A DNA stretch of 64,000 nt from Mycolicibacterium madagascariense (GCF_010729665.1 NZ_AP022610.1:3968001-4032000); one strand, 5' to 3'; counted from the first letter of the stretch, positions 54,675 through 63,733 are shown. Numbers and translations: made by a program. The notes: a model not told the origin generated them from the letters alone.

Positions 54675-55636
54675 CCTTCGAGCCGGTGCTGCCGACATGG
54701 GTGCTGCTCGGCGTGACCGCGGCCATCGTGATCGCCCGCGTCGTCGCGCTGCGCCAGACCGGCCGGGCCCCGACCTGGCGCTGGGTCGGGCTGACGCTGG
54801 CGATGCTGCTGCTGTGCCTGGCCGCCGCCCGCCCGGTGCCGAGCTCCAACGACGACACCGCCACCCGCGTCGCGAACCGGTTGGCGCCCAACGTGTTCCT
54901 CGTCGTCGACCGGTCGCCGGACATGGCGGTGGCCGACCAACCCGGCGGTCAGACCCGGATGGCGCGCGCCCGTGCCGACCTTGTCGCGCTCGTCGACCGG
55001 TTCCCCGAGGCCAGGGTCGCGGTGATCTCGTTCGGGGCCCGCTCGACGCTGCAGTGGCCGCTCTCGGCCGACACCTGGAGCCTGCGGCCGTCGCTGGCGA
55101 CCTTCGAGCCGTACGCGTCGGCCCCCGACGCCATCGACCAGACCAACGCGGGGGCGGCCGGAAACATGTTGCGCTACCTCCTGATTGGCGCCCGACAGCA
55201 GTACCCGGCCGCCAAGAACCTGGTCTACTACCTGGGCGCCGGTGCGGCCGAGGCCAACGAGCCCGCCCGCGACTTCAACCTGCCCGAGCATGCGGTCGAC
55301 GGCGGTGCGGTCCTCGGCTACGGCACGACCGCGGGCGGTCCCATCCCCGGAACGGACGTCGCGCGGTCGGCGATCGACGAGCCGGTCCTGCGGGGCATCG
55401 CCGCCCAGATCGGCGTGCCCTACGTGAGCCGGGTCGGCGATGCACCCCTGGCCGACGCGGTGCCCCCGGGGCCCACCGAGCCCCGGCCCGCCATCGCGCG
55501 CTCGACGGGCCGCGAACGCACCGAGCTCTACTGGATCCCGGCGAGCCTGTCGGCGGTCCTCGTCCTCGTCGAGCTGTACCTGGTGCTGCGCGAATTCCGC
55601 AGGACCAGGCTGGTGCAGCGGGACGTGATCGTGTGA
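54671..55636 (+). CDS. VWA-domain membrane protein (BatA/BatB-like)
   Basis: A 321-residue protein with two N-terminal helices (10-25 and 38-54) and one near the C-terminus, the BatA/B layout. The VWA strand reads FLVVDRSPDMAVAD: Asp80 and Ser82 fit the metal site DxSxS but the last Ser is Asp84. A downstream segment ARVAVISFGARSTLQWPLS is the usual VWA strand. ATG overlaps the upstream stop codon, implying coupling, and the stop overlaps the next GTG. Confidence 0.87.
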   Translation: MTFEPVLPTWVLLGVTAAIVIARVVALRQTGRAPTWRWVGLTLAMLLLCLAAARPVPSSNDDTATRVANRLAPNVFLVVDRSPDMAVADQPGGQTRMARARADLVALVDRFPEARVAVISFGARSTLQWPLSADTWSLRPSLATFEPYASAPDAIDQTNAGAAGNMLRYLLIGARQQYPAAKNLVYYLGAGAAEANEPARDFNLPEHAVDGGAVLGYGTTAGGPIPGTDVARSAIDEPVLRGIAAQIGVPYVSRVGDAPLADAVPPGPTEPRPAIARSTGRERTELYWIPASLSAVLVLVELYLVLREFRRTRLVQRDVIV

Positions 55637-56340
55637 CGCGCCGGCGACTGCTGCTGTTCTCGGCGCCCGTCGCGGTCGTCGTGCTCCTGGCGGTCATCAA
55701 GCTGTGGTCGGTCGTGATCGCCGGCGGCGCGGCCCCCTCCGACTTCGCCAGGGGCGACACCGCCGCCCTGCGCGGTGACGTCGCCGCCCTCAGCGTCGTC
55801 GACGTCGTCGAGCCGGCGACGACGTCGTTCGCGGCGGGCACCCTGGCGGTCCTCGACGACCGCCTCACCGACGCACGAGCACACTTCTCCGCGGCGCTCG
55901 CGGGCACCGAACCCGCCCGGTCGTGTCCCGTGCGCGTCAACCTCGAACTCGTCGACGAGACCCTCGGCGACCGGGCCGTGGCCGCCGCGGACCCGGCTGG
56001 CGCGCTCGTCCACTACCGGGGCGCGCTGAAGGTCGTCACCGAGGCCCCGGGGGGTTGCTTCGCGGGCAGCGCCGACCCCGACGCCGCCCGCCGCGCCGTG
56101 CTCGACGCCGCCGGCGGCCGACTCGTGAACAAGATCAATGCCCTTGCGCCTCCTGCCCTTCCACCACCACCGCCCCCGCGGGGGGCCGCCCCGCCGCCAC
56201 CTCCCCCGGCGTCGACGTCGGCGGGGACGACGGCCGCACCCGACCAACCTCGGCGCCTCGACCCCGGCGCCGGGGACCCGCTCGACCGGCTGCAGCAGAT
56301 CCTGCGCGACGCGGCCGGCGCGGCGCCGAGCAGCGGCTGA
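55633..56340 (+). CDS. Membrane-anchored TPR-like, proline-rich protein (BatC/E-like position)
   Basis: A 235-residue protein: N-terminal membrane anchor (LLLFSAPVAVVVLLAVIKLW), a helical domain with the TPR-like pattern RLTDARAHFSAALAG and PAGALVHYRGALKVV, and a C-terminal proline-rich segment (ALPPPPPPRGAAPPPPPP) ending in a short helix DRLQQILRDAAG. In Bat operons a TPR protein follows the VWA proteins, so it probably serves as partner of that complex. GTG shares GTGA with the VWA stop. Confidence 0.82.
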   Translation: MTRRRLLLFSAPVAVVVLLAVIKLWSVVIAGGAAPSDFARGDTAALRGDVAALSVVDVVEPATTSFAAGTLAVLDDRLTDARAHFSAALAGTEPARSCPVRVNLELVDETLGDRAVAAADPAGALVHYRGALKVVTEAPGGCFAGSADPDAARRAVLDAAGGRLVNKINALAPPALPPPPPPRGAAPPPPPPASTSAGTTAAPDQPRRLDPGAGDPLDRLQQILRDAAGAAPSSG

Positions 56341-56508
56341 GAGGGCGCCCGCACGGCCTCCTGCTCGTGAAGCGGCTGCCAACCCTGGCGATGGGTTTGC
56401 GTCTGGTGGCAACGGATGGCATGGTCGGTCGCAACCCGCGACCGGTTGTTTCACGCTGCGACACACCGACGGGCCCGGACCGCAAGCGATAGGTGGGAGC
56501 ACCGACGA

Positions 56509-57285
56509 GTGCCGGACTACGTCTACGACATGTCGGACCACGAGCGCGACGCGCTCACCGCACGATTCCTCAGCACCAAGAAGCTCGGGTGCAATCGCTT
56601 CGCGTGCTTCGCCATCGAGGGTGACGATCCGTTCGCGAACATCGCGCGGCAGGTCGAGCGCGAGGTGTTCGAGGACTCCTGGGGCAACGACGCGGAGACG
56701 ATGGCACAGGAGTACGGCCCCTACGACGACGCCAGTGTCTTCTTCATGGCGGTCGACACCCACGCGGGCGTCCCGGCCGGCGTCCTGCGGATGATCCGCA
56801 ATTCGCCGCGGGGCCTCAAGACGATCGTGGACCTCGACGACAGCGCCAAGTCGCCCATCGCGCCGGCGGTCATCTCCGTCGATCACGTCATGCGCCACCA
56901 CGGGATCGACGATCTCGATCGCTGCTGGGACGGTGCCACCGCGGCCATACCGCGCGTCTACCGTCGCCGGCTGGCGGCCACCCACGTGCAAATCATGCGC
57001 ATCGTCGCCCTCGCCGCGATGCGCGAGAACATCGAACACTTCGTCGCCGTCCTGGACGAACCCGTCGTCAAGGCCGCCCGCGACGTCCTCGGGCTGCCGC
57101 TGGAGCCGCTGGCGGGCACGCCGCCGTTCACGCACATGGACGCCCCGAACAACCAGGCCGTCTACGCCCACGTGCCGACGTTGCTGCGGATCGGTCAGCG
57201 ACGCAACCGCAAGGTCAAGCAGAAGATCCGCGACTGCTTCGCCGAGAAGACCCTGCCCAGCCTGGAAGAGCTCGCCGCCAGGTGA
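56509..57285 (+). CDS. Unrecognised protein, possibly GNAT-like acyltransferase
   Basis: A 258-residue soluble protein I do not recognise with confidence. The first 120 residues contain FFMAVDTHAGVPAGVLRMIRNSPRGLKTIVDL, a pattern like the acyl-donor side of GNAT or autoinducer-synthase-type folds, followed by conserved helices (RLAATHVQIMRIVALAAMRENIEHFVAVLDEP) and a final basic KVKQKIRDC segment. GTG at 56509 follows GGGAG by about 9 bp. The ABC transporter ATPase gene begins 4 bp after its stop, so it probably makes or handles the transported compound. The 168-bp spacer before it shows nothing recognisable. Confidence 0.7.
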   Translation: MPDYVYDMSDHERDALTARFLSTKKLGCNRFACFAIEGDDPFANIARQVEREVFEDSWGNDAETMAQEYGPYDDASVFFMAVDTHAGVPAGVLRMIRNSPRGLKTIVDLDDSAKSPIAPAVISVDHVMRHHGIDDLDRCWDGATAAIPRVYRRRLAATHVQIMRIVALAAMRENIEHFVAVLDEPVVKAARDVLGLPLEPLAGTPPFTHMDAPNNQAVYAHVPTLLRIGQRRNRKVKQKIRDCFAEKTLPSLEELAAR

Positions 57286-57289
57286 CGCC

Positions 57290-58132
57290 GTGCTGACGGT
57301 CGAACTGACGAACGTCGTGCGCGAGTACCGCACCGGCGGTCATACCGTCCGCGCTCTCGACGGCGTGACGATGCACCTCGGCGGCGGCGAGTTCACCTCC
57401 ATCGTCGGACCGTCGGGCGCGGGCAAGAGCACGCTCCTGCAGCTGCTCGGCGCGCTGGACACCCCCGATTCGGGATCCATCCAATTCAACGGCACCGAGA
57501 TCTCGACCATGACCGACGAACAGCAGTCGACGTTCCGCCGCCACCAGGTCGGGTTCGTCTTCCAGTTCTTCAACCTCCTGCCGACCCTGACGGCGTGGGA
57601 GAACGTGGCCCTGCCGATGCTGCTGGACGGGAAGAAGCTGCGTCACGTGCGCCGTGACGCCGTCCGGCTGCTCGACCGCGTCGGGCTCGGCAATCGCCTC
57701 GGCCACCGACCGGCCGAACTGTCCGGCGGTCAGATGCAGCGGGTCGCCGTCGCCCGCGCCCTGATGATGAACCCGCCGCTGATCCTCGCCGACGAGCCGA
57801 CGGGCAACCTCGACTCGTCGACCGGCGCGGCGATCATGGACCTGCTGTGCCACGTCGCCCACGACGACGGCGCCGAACGGGCGGTCGTGATGGTCACGCA
57901 CAACCTGGAGTCGGCGTCGCGCACCGATCGCGTCATCACCGTCCAGGACGGCAAGCTGCACTCCGACGTCGTGCCGCAGCCGCTCACCCCGCTCGGCGGG
58001 CGGCACGCCGCGGGCATGCGGGAGCAGCAGACGGAGATCATCCCGACCGTGCACCACGGCACGTTCCTGTCCAAGGCGATGGTGTCGGGACCTCCCGCGC
58101 GTCGGGGCAGACATTCGGCGCGCCGGTCCTGA
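57290..58132 (+). CDS. MacB/LolD-type ABC transporter ATP-binding protein
   Basis: A 280-residue ATPase. Walker [10 protein letters not shown] (40-48), Q-loop [18 protein letters not shown], signature [15 protein letters not shown], Walker [14 protein letters not shown] and switch His in MVTHNLE. The Q-loop form and TGNLDS are diagnostic of the MacB/LolD/FtsE branch, which pairs with FtsX-type permeases, one of which follows 4 bp downstream. The last 40 residues extend beyond the cassette. GTG start. Confidence 0.93.
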   Translation: MLTVELTNVVREYRTGGHTVRALDGVTMHLGGGEFTSIVGPSGAGKSTLLQLLGALDTPDSGSIQFNGTEISTMTDEQQSTFRRHQVGFVFQFFNLLPTLTAWENVALPMLLDGKKLRHVRRDAVRLLDRVGLGNRLGHRPAELSGGQMQRVAVARALMMNPPLILADEPTGNLDSSTGAAIMDLLCHVAHDDGAERAVVMVTHNLESASRTDRVITVQDGKLHSDVVPQPLTPLGGRHAAGMREQQTEIIPTVHHGTFLSKAMVSGPPARRGRHSARRS

Positions 58133-58136
58133 CGCA

Positions 58137-60635
58137 GTGCCCCTCGCCGTCCTCAGCCGCGTCGCGGTCCTCAACGTTCGCGAGCTGCGCACCCACTGGG
58201 GGCGCGCGCTCGCCTCGATCGCGGTCGTCGCGGTGTCGGCCGCGCTGCTCGTCGCCGTCCTCGGCGTCTCGGGCTCCATCACCGGGTCCATCGACCGGCT
58301 CGCCACCAGCATCGGCGGCGACGCCAACCTCGAGGTCTCCGGAATCACCGGCGACGGCATCGACGACGGCATGCTCGACACGGTCGCCAGGGTCGAGAAC
58401 GTCCGCGCCGCAGTGCCGTTGGTGCGGACCCGCGTCACCGCCGACTCGCGGCCGGCGCTGCTGATCGGCCTCGGCCAGAACGCCGCCGAGCTGCACTCGG
58501 ATCTGCAGACCGCGATCCAGGACCAGCTGCAGTCCGGCGCGCCGGTCACCTCCGCGCCCAACGGCGTCATCGTGGGCGGCGGCCTCGGAGTCACCAAGGG
58601 GCGGCAGCTGCAGATCGCCGGGACGACGGTGACCGCCGCCGCGGTCGTCGACGGTCCCGCGGCCCGGCGTCTCAACGACGCACACTTCGTCATCGCGCCA
58701 CTGGCTCTGGCGCAACGGATCTCGGGCCGCGACCACCGCCTCGACTCGATCCTCGTCTTCACCGACCCGCGGGCGGACGTCGGTCGGGTGCGCGAGGCGG
58801 TGACGGCGGCGCTCGGCGGCCGCGCCGTGGTGTCGACGCCCAGTTTCCGTGCCGCACAGGCCAGTAGCTCGTTCGCCATCCTGCAGGCCATGACGCTGTT
58901 GGCGGCGTCGGTGTCGCTCGTGGTGGCCGCGTTCCTCAGCTACAACGCCATGAGCATCGCGATCGCGCAGCGGCGGCCCATCATCTCCACCATGCGCGCC
59001 CTGGGCGGGCGCCGGCGCACCATCATGTCCGACATGCTCGGCGAGGCCGCGGTGGTGGGCCTGCTCGGCGGGCTCGTCGGATCGGCGGCAGGCGTGGTCA
59101 TTGGGCGGCTGGCGATCGGCCGGCTGCCCTCGACGATGGTGCAGACCCTCGACGCCCGCCTCGAATACGTCCTCGCACCGTGGGTGGTACCGGTCGCCGT
59201 GACGGCCTGCGTCGTCGCGAGCGTCGCGGCGTCGGCACTGGCGGCCCGGCAGGTGCACGCGGTGGCCCCGATCGAGGCCATGGCGCCCAGCGGGTCGGCG
59301 GTCACGGAGGCGGGTTCCGCGCGGCTGCGGGTCGTCGCGGGCGTCGCGGGCGTGGCGCTGCTGGCTGCCACCGTGCTCGTCGTCACCGGCGGCTTCGGAC
59401 AGCTGGCGATCGTGGCGATCGCGTTGTCGTTCATCGGGTTCAGTGCTTTGTGCTTCGCCCTGTCGGGGCCCATCATCGCGGCCGCCGCGGCGGTGGCCCG
59501 CTGCTTCGGGGCGGCGGGCGTGCTGGGCGCGGCCACCATCGAGCGCGCACCCAGGCGCATGTGGGTGGCAATGATGACCGTGCTGACCGCGGTCGTCACC
59601 ACCGTCGCGGTGACCGGCGCGACGAGCAATGCCGTGGACTCCACGGTCGCCTCGTTCGCCTCGATCGCCAAGGCCGACGTGTGGGTCAGTTCCGCTGCCG
59701 CGACCGACTATTCGTCCGCGTTGCTGCCGCCCGGGACGGCCGACGCCGTGGCCGCCGTCCCCGGCGTCGAACGCGTCGTGCCCGACCAGATGGCGTTCGC
59801 GACCGTCGGCGCGACGCGGGTGATGCTGCTGGGCATCGCCGCCGACTCACACCGAGACATCTACGCGTCCCTGTCTCCGGGGGACCGTCGGGAGCTGCTC
59901 TCCGGCGAGGGCGTCGCCCTCTCGCGCGATCTTGGCAAGTCCATGAATGTCGTTGCCGGACAACAGATCACGTTGCAGACACCCTCGGGACCGCACACGG
60001 TGCGGGTGCTGGCGCTGGTGCCCTACTTCTCCGGGATGACCGGCACCGTGGCCATGAGCCTGGACGCCATGCAGGGCTGGTTCGGCAGACCCGGCGCCAG
60101 CGATCTGGAGGTCACCGTGGCGCCGGGCGCCGTCCCCGCCGTGGTGCAGGCGGCCATCCGCAAGGTCGTCGCCCCGGAGGCCTTCGTGTACTCCGGCGAC
60201 GACGCGCTGGCCGGGGTCGCCAGCGCACTGGATCAGGTGATCGCCGTCATCACCGCCATCGCGTGGATCGTCGTCGTGGTGTCGGCCGTCACGCTGCTGA
60301 ACACGCTCATGCTGTCGGTCCTCGACCGGCGGCGCGAGATCGGCGTGCTGCGCGCGATCGGCGCGACCCGGGCCTTCACGCTCAAGGCCATCCTCGCCGA
60401 GGCCGCCGGCATCGGCATCGTCGGCGGCCTGCTGGGGATGATCCTCGGCGCGGCCATCCAGTACCTGACGTCGATCGCCCTGACCGACGTGCTCAGCATC
60501 GACGTGACGTGGGCGCCCAGCCCGTCGATGCTCGCCATTGGCCTTGGCGCACTGGCCATTTGCCTGCTGGGCTCGGTACCGCCCGCCGTGCGCGCGGCAC
60601 GCCTGGACATCGTCGAGGCCGTCAGCGTCGACTGA
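58137..60635 (+). CDS. FtsX-like (MacB/LolCE-type) ABC permease
   Basis: An 832-residue permease with two FtsX domains. N-terminal helix (ALASIAVVAVSAALLVAVLG) then a periplasmic MacB-type core domain, three helices around residues 250-370, a second N-terminal helix and core domain (about 470-690), and three final helices with RRREIGVLRAIGATRAFTLKAI, the FtsX signature. This duplicated form is common in actinobacteria. It works with the preceding ATPase as a mechanotransmission transporter for a lipid, peptide or antibiotic; cargo unknown. GTG start. Confidence 0.92.
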   Translation: MPLAVLSRVAVLNVRELRTHWGRALASIAVVAVSAALLVAVLGVSGSITGSIDRLATSIGGDANLEVSGITGDGIDDGMLDTVARVENVRAAVPLVRTRVTADSRPALLIGLGQNAAELHSDLQTAIQDQLQSGAPVTSAPNGVIVGGGLGVTKGRQLQIAGTTVTAAAVVDGPAARRLNDAHFVIAPLALAQRISGRDHRLDSILVFTDPRADVGRVREAVTAALGGRAVVSTPSFRAAQASSSFAILQAMTLLAASVSLVVAAFLSYNAMSIAIAQRRPIISTMRALGGRRRTIMSDMLGEAAVVGLLGGLVGSAAGVVIGRLAIGRLPSTMVQTLDARLEYVLAPWVVPVAVTACVVASVAASALAARQVHAVAPIEAMAPSGSAVTEAGSARLRVVAGVAGVALLAATVLVVTGGFGQLAIVAIALSFIGFSALCFALSGPIIAAAAAVARCFGAAGVLGAATIERAPRRMWVAMMTVLTAVVTTVAVTGATSNAVDSTVASFASIAKADVWVSSAAATDYSSALLPPGTADAVAAVPGVERVVPDQMAFATVGATRVMLLGIAADSHRDIYASLSPGDRRELLSGEGVALSRDLGKSMNVVAGQQITLQTPSGPHTVRVLALVPYFSGMTGTVAMSLDAMQGWFGRPGASDLEVTVAPGAVPAVVQAAIRKVVAPEAFVYSGDDALAGVASALDQVIAVITAIAWIVVVVSAVTLLNTLMLSVLDRRREIGVLRAIGATRAFTLKAILAEAAGIGIVGGLLGMILGAAIQYLTSIALTDVLSIDVTWAPSPSMLAIGLGALAICLLGSVPPAVRAARLDIVEAVSVD

Positions 60636-60638
60636 CGC

Positions 60639-61796
60639 TCAGCGGATGAACCAGGCGAACCAGTCCCGGCTCGACGGCGAGAAGTAGTGTCGCGGAGACA
60701 CCTTCTCGTCGGGGAAGAGCTTGAAGCTCTGCGGCTGACCCGTGGGCTGCGGGTGGAAGTACGCCCCGCTGACCCAGTCCGGATTGATGTCGAGCTCCAT
60801 GCCGCGGACGACGCCGGCGTCCTGCAGGATGCGCCCCAGCGTGCACACCGACAGCGCCGGGCCCGCCACGTAGACCTCGACACCGCTTGCGGTGACGCCG
60901 AATCCGGAGCGGTTGATGAATGCGGCCTGCCCGATGGTGGCGCCCCACTCCCGCGTTCCGCCGGTCGCGCACGTCTGGTTGAGCTCGCCGCCGTCGATCA
61001 GCGGAACCAGGTTCTGTCGCACGCTCACGACGTCGGGGGCCATCCGCACCTCGCGGTTCCAGCTGCCGACGTCGGCGGTGCCGTTGGCGTGCAACACCAG
61101 GCTGGCCTCGCCGTCGACGAGTCGGTGCACGGTGCGGCCCTGACTGTAGTAGCCGGGGTGGCTCGGGTCGGTCAACCGGAATCCGCCGTTGAAAACCGCT
61201 GCGACACCGCGCATCTCACTCGGTAGCAGAGACGTGGCCGACCGCCATGCCCCACCGGGATCCATGGTGCCGGGCCGCAACTCGCCGCGCACCAGCGTCG
61301 GATCCATCCGCAGCACCCCGACCACGAACGAGGTGTGCTGGCCGTCGGGACGCAGCGAGGCCACCTGCACGGCGGGCCTGCCCTGCGAGCTGACGACCGT
61401 CTGCCAGCTGCCCTCACCCGGCAGCGCCGTGGAATGACTGAGCGGCGCCAGCGGCACCGACGGCAGGACGCGCGACTCGGCCGCGTGCGGTACCACTCCC
61501 GCCGCGGCGGGGATGCCGCCGGGCGGCAGTCCGCCCACGACGGGCTGGTTGCGCAGGTAGACCTGTCGCTCCAGCCAGGTGATCTCGCCGTTGAAGCCGT
61601 GCCCGCGCCCCCACTCGGCGAGCTTCGCCGCCACGCTGTCGCTGCCCGGGACCCGCAGCGCGTCCACCACGCAGTAGCCGATGGCCACCCCGAGGACGGT
61701 GAGCAGGACGAGGACGATCCGACGCCAGCGCCGTGGCCCGGATCTGATCGAGGGGCTGCCGGACGGGTCGTCGCGCTCGAGCACGCTGACCACCAC
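60639..61796 (-). CDS. Phosphodiester glycosidase (NAGPA-domain) membrane protein
   Basis: A 385-residue protein with one N-terminal membrane helix (RIVLVLLTVLGVAIGYCVVDAL) and an extracytoplasmic NAGPA domain (about residues 160-385): FNGGFRLTDPSHPGYYSQGR, GSGVEVYVAGPALS-like sequence and GMELDINPDW. NAGPA proteins cleave GlcNAc from phosphodiesters; in bacteria the substrate is generally unknown and could be a teichoic-like or phosphoglycan component. GTG at 61796 or 61793 after a G-rich ribosome site. Converges with the ABC permease gene, 3 bp between stops. Confidence 0.88.
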   Translation of the reverse strand: MVVSVLERDDPSGSPSIRSGPRRWRRIVLVLLTVLGVAIGYCVVDALRVPGSDSVAAKLAEWGRGHGFNGEITWLERQVYLRNQPVVGGLPPGGIPAAAGVVPHAAESRVLPSVPLAPLSHSTALPGEGSWQTVVSSQGRPAVQVASLRPDGQHTSFVVGVLRMDPTLVRGELRPGTMDPGGAWRSATSLLPSEMRGVAAVFNGGFRLTDPSHPGYYSQGRTVHRLVDGEASLVLHANGTADVGSWNREVRMAPDVVSVRQNLVPLIDGGELNQTCATGGTREWGATIGQAAFINRSGFGVTASGVEVYVAGPALSVCTLGRILQDAGVVRGMELDINPDWVSGAYFHPQPTGQPQSFKLFPDEKVSPRHYFSPSSRDWFAWFIR

Positions 61797-61866
61797 CCAC
61801 CCCCTGACCCGTTGCGGACGATTCCTGTGTAGAGGTTGCCAGCGGTTCCTGGCAGGTTGCTGAACG

Positions 61867-62820
61867 TTAGGTGGATGCCACGAATCGCGCGATGAGCCCG
61901 CCCAGCTCCTCCCCGCGCTGCTCCTGCACGAAGTGGCCTGCGCCAGCGATGGTCACGTGGTCCTGCCCTCTCGCCCCGGGGACCCGCCGCTGAAAGACCC
62001 CGTCCCACCCCCGGGTTGCCGGATCACCGTCGGAGTAGGCGGTGAGGAACGGTTTGCGCCATTGCTCCAGCACCGCCATCGTGGCGCGCCCGATGACCGC
62101 GCCGGGGTCGTTGCGCGTCAGGGGAATCAGCGCGATGAGGTGGCGCAACCCGGCCGTGTAGGACCGATCCGGGAACGGCGCGTCGTAGGCGGCGAGGACG
62201 TCGGCGGGTAGCGGGCCCGCGACCGCGTCGAGGAAGAAGCTCGGCACGAGGTCGGGTGCGCGCTGATAGAACCGGACGTAGTCGAGCAGCGTCTCCTCCA
62301 GCATCATGCGGCTCTCGCCTACGCCGTGGTGCGCCCAGGTGAGCTCGCCGGCGAGTTCGGGGTCGCACGTGTGCAGGATGGTGTTCGTCGCGACGACCCG
62401 CGCGAAGCGATCCTGCTCGCGGGCCAGCACGCTCAGCCCGAGCGGCCCGCCCCAGTCCTGCACGACGAGCGTGACGTCGCGCAGGTCGAGCCGGGTGACC
62501 AGGTCGTGCAGCCAGTCGACGTGCCGGGCGAACGTGTAATCCGTTGCCTCGCTGAGCTTGTCGGATCGCCCGTAGCCGATGTTGTCCGGCGCCACGACCC
62601 GCAGCCCCGCCTCGGCGAGCACGGCGATCACCCGTCGGTACAGGTACGACCAGGTGGGTTGGCCGTGCAGCAGCAGGACGACCGGCCCGTCGCGCGGTCC
62701 GGCGTCCACGAAATGCATTCGCACGGGCTCGATTCGGCGCGCCTGAACCTCGACGTAGTGTGGCGCGAACGGGTAGTCGGGCAGCGTCTCGAACCGCTCG
62801 TCGGGCGTCCTGAGGATCAC
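61867..62820 (-). CDS. Haloalkane dehalogenase, subfamily I
   Basis: Alpha/beta hydrolase of about 317 residues beginning ILRTPDERFETLPDYPFAPHYV, the typical N-terminus of HLD-I enzymes (DhlA, DhmA). Nucleophile Asp122 in VVQDWGGP with halide-binding Trp123, HGQPTW at 52-57 (Gln where DhlA has Glu), acid Asp264 in AYSDGDP and base His296 in GAGHF. It converts haloalkanes to alcohols; natural substrate unknown, and an epoxide-hydrolase-like or other hydrolase cannot be excluded. GTG at 62820 is set by family length; upstream is low-complexity sequence that stays open but is not protein-like. Confidence 0.87.
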   Translation of the reverse strand: MILRTPDERFETLPDYPFAPHYVEVQARRIEPVRMHFVDAGPRDGPVVLLLHGQPTWSYLYRRVIAVLAEAGLRVVAPDNIGYGRSDKLSEATDYTFARHVDWLHDLVTRLDLRDVTLVVQDWGGPLGLSVLAREQDRFARVVATNTILHTCDPELAGELTWAHHGVGESRMMLEETLLDYVRFYQRAPDLVPSFFLDAVAGPLPADVLAAYDAPFPDRSYTAGLRHLIALIPLTRNDPGAVIGRATMAVLEQWRKPFLTAYSDGDPATRGWDGVFQRRVPGARGQDHVTIAGAGHFVQEQRGEELGGLIARFVAST

Positions 62821-62926
62821 GTCCGCGCGTCCCTCTCGCCCTCTTCTCGCGCGTCGTCCCTCTCGCGCGTGCCCCTCCTCCGCGCACCACTTCCCCGCGC
62901 GTCCCTCCCCCGCGCGTCCCTTCCCC
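62821..62926. repeat. C-rich low-complexity tract with short tandem repeats
   Basis: Pyrimidine-rich sequence with repeated CCCCGCGCGTCCCT units (around 62893-62920) and CGCGCGT/CTCTCGC variants. It lies immediately upstream of the dehalogenase start and after the SDR terminator-like hairpin. It probably arose by slippage. If transcribed it is the dehalogenase leader. Confidence 0.6.
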
Positions 62927-62986
62927 GCGAGCAGACGCCAAAGTGCGCCACGCCCGGCGTGTCGCGACGCATTTGCGGCTGCTCGC
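62927..62986 (-). terminator. Large hairpin after the SDR gene
   Basis: The left arm GCGAGCAGaCGCcAAAgTGCG and right arm CGCATTTGCGgCTGCTCGC are near-complementary with a few mismatches, around a 20-base middle that contains a second hairpin CACGC-CCG-GCGTG (62949-62961). It begins 10 bp after the SDR stop on that gene's strand. There is no T tract, as is usual for mycobacterial terminators. Confidence 0.55.
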
Positions 62987-62995
62987 CAGCGAAAG

Positions 62996-63697
62996 TCACT
63001 GGGCGAGTTGAGGATACAGCGCGGCGACGCCATTCGCGAGACCGGCCCGCACATGGCGACTGGTGTCGTCGGCGAGCACCTCGTACTCCCCCGCCGCGAC
63101 GGCGTCGAGCGACTGCGCAGCCACGTCGGCGGGGTCGGCCTTCGGTCCGTCCAGACCCGCGCCCATGTCGGTGTCCATCAGGCCGACGTGCAGGGCGGTG
63201 ACCACGATGCCGCGCTCGACGAGCTGCGCGCGCACCGCGTTGGTCATCGACCAGGCCGCCGACTTCGACGCGCAGTAGCCGCTGATGTCGGGATAGCTGA
63301 TCCAGGACAGCACCGACAGCACGTTCAGGATGCCGCCACCGCCGTTGCGCTCGATGACGGGCGCGAAGGCCCGCACCATCGACAGCGTGCCGAAGTAGTT
63401 GGTGTCCATCTCGCGGCGCGCGCCGTCCAGGTCGCCGGTCAGCAGGTTGACGTTCGCCGCGATGCCCGCGTTGTTGATCAGCAGCGTCACGTCGCCCGCG
63501 GCCTCCACGGCGGCCGAGACCGACGCAGGGTCGGTGACGTCCAGGGCGAGCGGCTCCACGCCGTCGACGTCGATCGACGCCGGGTTGCGGGCCCCGCCGT
63601 AGACGCGAGCGCCACGTTTCAGCAACTCAAGACTGAATTGCTTGCCAAGCCCACGGTTGGCGCCGGTGACGAGTGCGGTGCAGCGAGAGATGTCCAT
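62996..63697 (-). CDS. Short-chain dehydrogenase/reductase
   Basis: A 233-residue SDR without extension: TGANRGLGKQF, NNAG, Ser in LSVLSWISY and Tyr-x3-Lys in YCASK. The ANRGLG variant is common in short cytosolic SDRs acting on small carbonyls. It starts 36 bp after the alpha/beta hydrolase stop on the same strand, so they may be one transcript, ended by the hairpin at 62927-62986. Substrate unknown. Confidence 0.92.
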   Translation of the reverse strand: MDISRCTALVTGANRGLGKQFSLELLKRGARVYGGARNPASIDVDGVEPLALDVTDPASVSAAVEAAGDVTLLINNAGIAANVNLLTGDLDGARREMDTNYFGTLSMVRAFAPVIERNGGGGILNVLSVLSWISYPDISGYCASKSAAWSMTNAVRAQLVERGIVVTALHVGLMDTDMGAGLDGPKADPADVAAQSLDAVAAGEYEVLADDTSRHVRAGLANGVAALYPQLAQ

Positions 63698-63733
63698 GAC
63701 GTCATCCTGCCCCCGGGATCGGTCCGGCGGGCG

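Noticed and set aside
62821-63054. Longer dehalogenase start upstream of 62820
   Set aside because: The added residues are Gly/Arg/Glu low complexity from the C-rich repeat tract and hairpin; family enzymes begin near ILRTPDERF.
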